A stretch of 7,052 nucleotides of DNA from Candidatus Fibrimonadales bacterium (GTDB lineage: Bacteria > Fibrobacterota > Fibrobacteria > Fibrobacterales > Fibrobacteraceae): contig WRMM01000097.1 in assembly GCA_009777135.1 (NCBI GenBank), positions 1 through 7,052 on the forward strand, in the 5' to 3' direction. The notes under the pieces are model-generated. The model did not search any database. It worked only from the letters and a program-made list of their open reading frames with translations, and was not told where the DNA came from. Shown here in pieces: positions 1-6,404 of the stretch (within the stretch, counting starts at the first letter, position 1; every line of letters starts with the position of its first letter). The position numbers were made by a program, and so were the translations under genes.

Positions 1-27
1 TCCTAGAACAAAGTTTTTTGTGAAATT

Positions 28-62
28 CCCCATACCCTATACCCCATACCCCAAACCCAAAG
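28..62. repeat. C-rich heptanucleotide array; G-quadruplex-prone on the minus strand
   Basis: Five consecutive 7-base units in perfect phase: CCCCATA, CCCTATA, CCCCATA, CCCCAAA, CCCAAAG. On the minus strand this gives five runs of three or four G separated by 3-4 bases (TTT, TAT, TATA, TAT), the classic pattern of an intramolecular G-quadruplex. The array lies 33 bases before the start codon of the beta-helix gene, with the G-rich strand as that gene's transcription template. The repeat is seen directly; folding and any regulatory effect are inferred. Confidence 0.8.
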
Positions 63-81
63 CGACTTAATCAGCGTTTAC

Positions 82-87
82 TATATT
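82..87 (+). promoter_or_regulatory. Possible -10 box very close to the beta-helix gene start
   Basis: TATATT lies 8 bases before the ATG at 96. If it works as a -10 box, the transcript would start within a few bases of the ATG and be leaderless or nearly so, which would fit the missing Shine-Dalgarno sequence. No good -35 hexamer sits 16-18 bases upstream, where the C-rich array ends. This is a weak call; the real promoter may lie before the window. Confidence 0.25.
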
Positions 88-95
88 TTCCTTCA

Positions 96-1193
96 ATGAA
101 ACTTAATTTTCAAATTCCAATGCTTGCCCTGCTTGCAATGGCGGTTTCGGTTTTTGCCGAAAATTACTGCGGAGTAATAGATTTGCCTGTAATTTGGACA
201 AAAGAAAATTCCCCATACCGCATAACGGGCGATATTCAAATTGCCCCTGGAGCAAGGCTTACCATAGAGGCTGGAGTTGAAGTATTTATTGTGCCCGGCG
301 AAGAATGCGGAGAAACCAGACAGCTGGATTGGTCAGATTCAATGTATATAAGCATAAAGGCGTATGGCCCGCTGCTTATAAGAGGCACGGCAGATGAGCC
401 TGTGCGAATTTTGCCGGAAAATCATGTTCCAGGCAAAATTCAGTGGGATGGAATAAGGCTTCCGAAAAAAGAAAGAGCGCATGTTAGCATAGAATATTTG
501 CATATAATGGGCGCAAACAAGGCAATAAACGCCTCTTTTGGCAGATTTAATGTGGGAAATTCGCTTTTTATAGGCAATAATACTGGCATTTGGCTGGAAA
601 ACGAAGCTGATGTTGCAATTTACAACAATATTTTCACCGAAAATTTGAGCGCAGGCGTTTATATCAGCAATTCTCGCCCTGCAATAGCCGCAAACATATT
701 TTACAAAAATTCAAATTTCGGTATTTGGTCAGATTCCAGACCAAGCCCCCGTATCCAAAGCAACCTGTTTTTTGCCAATGCCAGCACCGACTGCCGTTTT
801 TGCCCCGCCGGAGTTTCAAAGATAATCAAAAACGAAAAGGATGCCGTTCCCAAAGACAAGTTCGGGAATATCTATTCGGATCCAATTTTTGCAGGCAGCG
901 AAAAAGAAAAAAACAAAGCCAAAAGCGATCTAGAAGTGCCAACTCCCTCCGCAAACGTTAAAGACACTGTTTTGCAAAGGATCTATGAGGGTCCGCAGGG
1001 TATCGCAGAGACAAAGGCTGAAAATTCTCAGCCCCAGCCCTTGCTCCTGCAGCCATACCGATTGTCCACATATTCACCTGCCAGAAATGCAGCCCCTAGA
1101 ACGGATTTTTTCAGAGATATGGATGGCAGCTATGGAGATATTGGATTATATGGCGGGCAACCAGGCAGATTTAATAAATCCATTAGCTTGTAA
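96..1193 (+). CDS. Secreted right-handed parallel beta-helix repeat protein
   Basis: A 365-residue exported protein of unknown substrate. Residues 1-21 form a signal peptide (MK, hydrophobic core, cleavage after SVFA). Residues 39-62 (SPYRITGDIQIAPGARLTIE and on) match the capping strand common at the N-terminus of secreted beta-helix proteins. Residues about 130-230 contain repeating short rungs with N-x-F/I-x-x-N asparagine patterns (NSLFIGNN, NNIFTEN, ANIFYKN, SNLFFAN), typical of pectate-lyase-like and NosD-like folds. A DPIF motif (262-265), SPARNA (327-332) and a D-x-DGS-x-x-DIGLYGG signature (341-354) are the usual C-terminal elements of this family. Residues about 268-320 are a charged, proline-rich insertion between them. 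C233 and C236 form a CxxC. No catalytic residues can be assigned, so it may be a surface or adhesive protein rather than an enzyme. No Shine-Dalgarno sequence precedes the ATG, but the signal peptide right after it supports this start. Confidence 0.85.
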   Translation: MKLNFQIPMLALLAMAVSVFAENYCGVIDLPVIWTKENSPYRITGDIQIAPGARLTIEAGVEVFIVPGEECGETRQLDWSDSMYISIKAYGPLLIRGTADEPVRILPENHVPGKIQWDGIRLPKKERAHVSIEYLHIMGANKAINASFGRFNVGNSLFIGNNTGIWLENEADVAIYNNIFTENLSAGVYISNSRPAIAANIFYKNSNFGIWSDSRPSPRIQSNLFFANASTDCRFCPAGVSKIIKNEKDAVPKDKFGNIYSDPIFAGSEKEKNKAKSDLEVPTPSANVKDTVLQRIYEGPQGIAETKAENSQPQPLLLQPYRLSTYSPARNAAPRTDFFRDMDGSYGDIGLYGGQPGRFNKSISL

Positions 1194-1196
1194 TTT

Positions 1197-1571
1197 ATGA
1201 CAAAATATGAACCTAATTTCTTTGTTTTTCCCAGCGAAAAAGAAAAACGCATAGAAGACAAAATAAGAAAAACCCCAGTTATATGCAAAGACGAACCGCT
1301 CGGCGCAGGGGCTTTGGCAATGTTTTTTTTGAATGACTTTTTAAGCCAAGAACAAAAAGATGCAATTATTCTGGAAAAAAACAAATCTCAAATTTTACCA
1401 GGAAAACTGCAAGAAAAAGCGCAAATCGTCACTTTAAAAAATGAAACCCTAATTTTGCAAACAAATTCCTCTGTTTGGAGAGCGGAAATAGCCGCCATTA
1501 AAGCGAATATTATATTTTCTGCCAACAAAATTTTGGGCAAAGAGGCTGTGAAAGCAGTTAAGGTTGGGTAA
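1197..1571 (+). CDS. DUF721/DciA-like small protein
   Basis: A 124-residue cytoplasmic protein with no signal peptide or membrane segment. Its C-terminal half resembles DUF721: an L-x-x-x-T-L-I-L-x-T strand (about 76-89), then a serine and tryptophan (SSVWRAEI, 91-98), a helix, and the closing LGKEAVKAVKV (113-123), which corresponds to the family's usual ln-x-x-lG-x-x-x-V-x-x-i ending. DciA members of DUF721 recruit the replicative helicase DnaB in many bacteria, so a role in replication initiation is possible. The central W-x-x-x-V-G segment of many members is not clearly present and the first 35 residues are lysine-rich and unmatched, so this is a divergent member. It starts 3 bases after the beta-helix stop with no Shine-Dalgarno sequence, which suggests translational coupling. 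The assignment rests on pattern resemblance only. Confidence 0.6.
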   Translation: MTKYEPNFFVFPSEKEKRIEDKIRKTPVICKDEPLGAGALAMFFLNDFLSQEQKDAIILEKNKSQILPGKLQEKAQIVTLKNETLILQTNSSVWRAEIAAIKANIIFSANKILGKEAVKAVKVG

Positions 1572-1582
1572 GTTATAGTTGC

Positions 1583-1599
1583 GGGCGGCAACGCCGCCC
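1583..1599. terminator. GC-rich hairpin between converging genes (no U-tract)
   Basis: GGGCGGC-AAC-GCCGCCC is a perfect 7-bp, all-GC stem with a 3-base loop, placed midway between the DUF721 stop (1571) and the amt-PII stop (1612). On the plus strand it is followed by TAAAAAAAA; on the minus strand the T-run comes before the stem, not after it. It is therefore not a canonical intrinsic terminator in either direction, though its position suggests it marks mRNA 3' ends. A second, mutually exclusive stem, GTTGC/GCAAC (1578-1592), overlaps it. It could instead be one copy of a dispersed palindromic repeat. Confidence 0.5.
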
Positions 1600-1611
1600 T
1601 AAAAAAAATAC

Positions 1612-3318
1612 CTATTCAGCGAGAACCGAGTCTTGCAAAGCGGTGTAGCCTTCTTCGCCGGTTCTAACCTTTATAACGTTTTCAACATCGTAAATGAATA
1701 TTTTTCCATCGCCGATGCTGCCTGTGTACAACGCTTCTTTAATCGTTTTAACAAGCACATCCACGGGAACCTTGCTTACAACAATGTCAACCTGAATTTT
1801 CGGATGCAACGGAGATTCCAAAGGCACGCCGCGGTATGTATGCGAATGTCCTCGCTGCAAGCCGTAGCCCATCACGTTGGTAACAGTAAGCCCGGTAATT
1901 TCAATCTTGTCTAAAGCCTCTCTAAGCTCTCCAAATTTGCTTATCCTTGTGATTACGGTTACCTTGGTGAGCTTTTTGCCGGTTGATACATCCGTAACTG
2001 GAATCGCCACCGATGGGGCAACCGCAATGGAAGGAGCGCTGTGACCGCCCATCACCTGCAAGTTAGAACTGGCAACTGGCAAAAAGTCGGCATAGCAGCT
2101 TATCAAGCCGTGCTCGGTGGAGTCAAGACCAAGAATCTCATCTTCCGTGGAAGCCCGCAAGCCATGCACCTTCTTTATAATCAAAAAGGTTATGGTTATC
2201 GTTGCGATAGTCCATGCCGCAATTGCCAGAACGCCCAGCGCCTGAACGCCAAGCAGCCCTGCGCCGCCGCCATAAAACAAGCCCGTCACATCCGAAATAA
2301 CATCTTCGCCTTTAACAATTGGCCTTGCGAACAAGCCAACCGCAAGCGTGCCCCATATACCGCAAACACCGTGCACTGCCACCGCGCCCACCGGATCGTC
2401 AACCTGCAATTTTATGTCTATAAACTCAATTGCCAAGACTACCAATATGCCTGCGACCGCGCCGATTGTTAATGCGCCAAGAGCATCCACATTGGAAGTT
2501 CCTGCCGTTATGCCAACAAGACCAGCAAGCGCGCCGTTAAGCGTCATGGATATATCGGGTTTTCCGTTTTTTATCCAAGTGAATAGCATGGTTGCTATTG
2601 CGCCAGCAGACGGAGCAAGCGTTGTGGTGACAAATATAGAACCAAGCTGTGCCACGCTTTCTGCCGCCGCGCCGTTAAAGCCATACCAGCCAAGCCACAA
2701 AATAAAGGTGCCAAGCGCACCCAGCGTCAAAGAGTGGCCGGGGATTGCATTGACAACTTTTTTCCCAGTGGTTTTATCCACAGTGTACTTGCCGATACGG
2801 GGACCAAGGATAAACGCGCCGATAAAAGCGCAGATACCGCCCACCATGTGGATTGCAGACGAACCCGCAAAATCCACATAGCCCATCTTTGCAAGCCAGC
2901 CGCTTTCATTCCACACCCATCCAGCCTGAACCGGATATATAACGGCGCAGATGACTACGGCATAGATAATGTAGGCTGTGAATTTGGTGCGTTCCGCCAT
3001 GGCTCCCGTTACTATCGTAGCCGCCGTGGCGCAGAACACCAAGTTAAAGATGAAATCTGAAAAATCAAAATTACTGAAGTCAGTAAAAATGTTCAGATTT
3101 GGAATGCCTATGAAGCCAAACAGATAATCCTCAGCGGTCAAAAGGGTAAAACCAAGCAGAAGAAAGGCGATAGCGCCCATGGAAAAATCCATAATATTCT
3201 TCATGATGATATTGCCAGCGTTTTTCGCGCGGGTAAATCCAGCCTCGAGCATCATAAAGCCGCATTGCATAAAGAATACTAATGCAGCAGCGAGTAGAAA
3301 CCAAATACCAAAGTCCAT
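1612..3318 (-). CDS. amt: Ammonium channel (Amt) with fused C-terminal PII signalling domain
   Basis: Inner-membrane ammonium transporter carrying its own regulator. Residue numbers count from the upstream in-frame ATG at 3324 (570 aa). Residues 5-390 are the Amt channel of about eleven membrane helices: ATAATIVTGAMAERTKF (99-115), DFAGSSAIH (D151; H159, first of the twin pore histidines) and HGVCGIWGTLAVGLFA (H318, the second). GLDSTEHG (399-406) is the cytosolic tail that contacts GlnK in AmtB. A linker rich in Ala, Pro and Val (about 411-451) leads to a full PII domain (452-563). This keeps Q490, R498 and K509 (E. coli Q39, R47, K58), the B-loop TGSIGDGKIF (534-543) and VRTGEEG (553-559), so ATP and 2-oxoglutarate binding looks possible. 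The position of uridylylated Tyr51 is Leu502. The start at 3318 is preferred because the Shine-Dalgarno sequence lies 7 bases before it but only 1 base before 3324. It is the second gene of an operon with glnN. Confidence 0.95.
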   Translation of the reverse strand: MDFGIWFLLAAALVFFMQCGFMMLEAGFTRAKNAGNIIMKNIMDFSMGAIAFLLLGFTLLTAEDYLFGFIGIPNLNIFTDFSNFDFSDFIFNLVFCATAATIVTGAMAERTKFTAYIIYAVVICAVIYPVQAGWVWNESGWLAKMGYVDFAGSSAIHMVGGICAFIGAFILGPRIGKYTVDKTTGKKVVNAIPGHSLTLGALGTFILWLGWYGFNGAAAESVAQLGSIFVTTTLAPSAGAIATMLFTWIKNGKPDISMTLNGALAGLVGITAGTSNVDALGALTIGAVAGILVVLAIEFIDIKLQVDDPVGAVAVHGVCGIWGTLAVGLFARPIVKGEDVISDVTGLFYGGGAGLLGVQALGVLAIAAWTIATITITFLIIKKVHGLRASTEDEILGLDSTEHGLISCYADFLPVASSNLQVMGGHSAPSIAVAPSVAIPVTDVSTGKKLTKVTVITRISKFGELREALDKIEITGLTVTNVMGYGLQRGHSHTYRGVPLESPLHPKIQVDIVVSKVPVDVLVKTIKEALYTGSIGDGKIFIYDVENVIKVRTGEEGYTALQDSVLAE

Positions 3319-3325
3319 AATCATT

Positions 3326-3330
3326 CCTCC

Positions 3331-3332
<2 letters not shown>
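3326..3332 (-). promoter_or_regulatory. Ribosome binding site of amt-PII, overlapping the glnN stop
   Basis: AAGGAGG on the minus strand; its first two A bases are also the last two of the glnN TAA stop codon. It lies 7 bases from the ATG at 3318 and 1 base from the in-frame ATG at 3324, so the downstream ATG is the likely start. Ribosomes ending on glnN would sit on this site, favouring coupled translation of enzyme and channel. Confidence 0.85.
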
Positions 3333-5424
<2,092 letters not shown>

Positions 5425-5430
5425 ACTATA

Positions 5431-5438
5431 CCTCCTCT
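5431..5438 (-). promoter_or_regulatory. Strong ribosome binding site of glnN
   Basis: AGAGGAGG on the minus strand with a 6-base spacer (TATAGT) to the glnN ATG. The stop codon of the candidate leader ORF (5441-5443) ends 2 bases before it, so any translation of that ORF would end over this site. The strong sites of glnN and amt contrast with the other complete genes here, which lack a recognisable Shine-Dalgarno sequence. Confidence 0.85.
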
Positions 5439-5440
5439 AG

Positions 5441-5527
5441 TTAGTAGTATATTTTTGCCCTTTTGGGGTTCATTTTTTTGTGAAATTTGCGGGATTTTGT
5501 GGAGTGTGTAGTTTGGCGTAGGCTCAT
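5441..5527 (-). other. Candidate 28-codon leader ORF upstream of glnN
   Basis: An ATG-started reading frame of 28 codons ending in TAA inside the glnN 5' leader. The peptide would be very basic: it begins MSLRQTTHSTKSRKF, has a KK-M-NPKR-A-K stretch and ends IYY. A weak AAGG lies 7 bases before the ATG. Its stop falls 16 bases before the glnN start, next to the glnN ribosome binding site. It may be a leader peptide coupled to glnN or a chance frame; nothing beyond position and openness supports expression. Confidence 0.2.
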
Positions 5528-5537
5528 GCGGGAGCCT
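5520..5537 (-). repeat. Small stem-loop in the glnN leader
   Basis: AGGCTC-CCGCAT-GAGCCT on the minus strand is a perfect 6-bp stem with a 6-base loop. It lies in the predicted glnN 5' untranslated region about 70-85 bases after the inferred transcription start, and the ATG of the candidate leader ORF spans the loop and the 3' arm. No T-run follows, so it is not an intrinsic terminator. Confidence 0.5.
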
Positions 5538-5553
5538 TAATGTGGGGCAAGTG

Positions 5554-5572
5554 GAAATATAAGTCATATTTC
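5554..5572. repeat. Inverted repeat GAAATAT-N5-ATATTTC in the glnN leader
   Basis: Two perfect 7-bp arms separated by AAGTC, 19 bp in all, with a symmetry typical of binding sites for dimeric regulators. It overlaps the second direct repeat (5565-5579). The region is AT-rich, so chance dyads are easier here than elsewhere. Confidence 0.4.
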
Positions 5573-5602
5573 TAAACATAGATTGCACATATTCCTAAAC
5601 AT
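5565..5602. repeat. Two 15-bp direct repeats downstream of the glnN promoter (possible operators)
   Basis: On the minus strand, ATGTTTAGGAATATG (5602-5588) and ATGTTTAGAAATATG (5579-5565) differ by one base and are spaced 23 bp start to start, roughly two helical turns. The first also lies in an imperfect dyad, ACAT-x-TT-xxxx-AA-x-ATGT. They begin at or just after the inferred start of the glnN transcript, a typical repressor position. The repeats are seen directly; the regulator is unknown. Confidence 0.55.
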
Positions 5603-5610
5603 GTTAGAAA

Positions 5611-5639
5611 AATATAGAAATATTTTTAAACCTTGTCAA
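5611..5639 (-). promoter_or_regulatory. Sigma-70-type promoter of the glnN-amt operon
   Basis: On the minus strand the -35 box TTGACA (5639-5634, perfect consensus) is followed after exactly 17 bases by the -10 box TATATT (5616-5611, one mismatch to TATAAT). Transcription should begin near 5604, giving a leader of about 180 bases before glnN. It starts 20 bases past the mazG stop, so glnN-amt is transcribed independently of the ATPase-mazG genes. No sigma-54 GG-N10-GC element was seen near it. Confidence 0.8.
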
Positions 5640-5641
5640 GG
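5631..5641. repeat. 11-bp palindrome over the glnN -35 box
   Basis: CCTTG-T-CAAGG is a perfect palindrome around one central base that contains five of the six -35 bases and overlaps the sixth region of the promoter. A factor bound here would directly block RNA polymerase. This may be an operator, or an accident of the TTGACA sequence, which already supplies part of the symmetry. Confidence 0.4.
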
Positions 5642-5658
5642 GGAAAAATTTTTTTTTG

Positions 5659-6393
5659 TTATTTTTTTGCCTCGTTCCAAAAACCATCCAACTCTTCCAA
5701 CGTAAAATCCTGCGGGCGGCCTCCGGCCAGGGTTTCTACTTTTCTGAAACGGGTTTCAAATTTGGCATTGGCTTTTGTTAAGGCAATTTCGGCATTTATG
5801 CCCTTGTGACGAGCTAAGTTTACCAAAGCAAATAAGATGTCGCCAAATTCTTCTTCGGCTTCGGGGGAACCGCTTTGAGTAGCTTCGAACTCCCCTATTT
5901 CTTCTTTTACCTTTTCTAAAACAGGTTTTGAGTCGCTCCAGTCAAAGCCTACTTTTGCAGCGCGCCTTGAAAGTTCCTGCGCGCGGGAAAGAGCTACCAT
6001 TGAGCAAGGCACTTTGTCCATAGCGGAACGCTTTTCTTTTTTTTCGCTGTCTTTGATTTGTTCCCATTTTTCCAAAACGTTGGCAACATTTTCATTGCCA
6101 AAAACGTGCGGATGGCGGCGGGTCATTTTTTCGCAAATTTCTTTTATAACGTCATCTATTGTGAACTTGCCCTCTTCTTTGGCTATTTGGGCGTGAAAAA
6201 CTATTTGCAAAAGAAAATCGCCCAGTTCTTCTGCCATGTGCTTTGCGTTACCGCTTTGCACAGCATCTATGTATTCATAAGATTCTTCTAAAAGATATGG
6301 CAAAAGAGTGTTAAAATTTTGCTCTCTGTCCCAAGGACAGCCCTCCAGAGAGCGAAGTTTTTGCATTATGGCTATGAGGTCTGAGAAATTCAT
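5659..6393 (-). CDS. mazG: Nucleoside triphosphate pyrophosphohydrolase MazG
   Basis: A cytoplasmic house-cleaning enzyme that hydrolyses (d)NTPs, including abnormal ones, to the monophosphate and pyrophosphate. At 244 residues it is close to E. coli MazG (about 263). It has two MazG domains. The first opens with the family hallmark LRSLEGCPWDREQNF (13-27), then EESYE (36-40) and EELGD (55-59), the E-x-x-E and E-x-x-D metal ligands, and RRHPHVFG (92-99). The second has KEEIGEFE (163-170) and EEFGD (181-185), so both potential sites look intact. The MNFSDLIAIMQKLR start aligns with the usual N-terminus, although no Shine-Dalgarno sequence precedes it. It starts 11 bases after the ATPase subunit gene on the same strand and is probably co-transcribed with it. 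No terminator hairpin follows; the next signal is the glnN promoter. Confidence 0.96.
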   Translation of the reverse strand: MNFSDLIAIMQKLRSLEGCPWDREQNFNTLLPYLLEESYEYIDAVQSGNAKHMAEELGDFLLQIVFHAQIAKEEGKFTIDDVIKEICEKMTRRHPHVFGNENVANVLEKWEQIKDSEKKEKRSAMDKVPCSMVALSRAQELSRRAAKVGFDWSDSKPVLEKVKEEIGEFEATQSGSPEAEEEFGDILFALVNLARHKGINAEIALTKANAKFETRFRKVETLAGGRPQDFTLEELDGFWNEAKK

Positions 6394-6404
6394 TGAAGGA
6401 ATAT

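Noticed and set aside
14..27. TTTTTTGTGAAATT, found again at 5474-5487 in the glnN leader
   Set aside because: The shared stretch is only 14 bases, mostly a T-run in AT-rich intergenic DNA, and its flanks do not match; chance is a fair explanation.
1130..1384. A minus-strand open frame spanning the junction of the beta-helix and DUF721 genes
   Set aside because: Antisense to two plausible genes; composition is unlike a real protein and there is no start signal.
2041..2472. A 143-codon plus-strand open frame
   Set aside because: Antisense shadow of the amt gene with irregular composition (many His, Cys, Asn, Gln) and no recognisable motif.
2348..2881. A 177-codon open frame on the plus strand, rich in Ala, Pro and Thr
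   Set aside because: It lies wholly antisense to the well-supported amt channel domain and its composition reflects that gene's codon use; no domain, ribosome binding site or promoter is visible.
5585..5597. GG and GC dinucleotides (minus strand) considered as a sigma-54 promoter for glnN
   Set aside because: The spacing is 7 bases rather than the 10 needed between GG and GC, and the TGGCAC/TTGCA blocks are absent.
5642..5658. A-run/T-run just after the mazG stop, considered as a terminator
   Set aside because: Only an AAAAATTTTT-type self-complementary stretch, with no GC stem; too weak to call.
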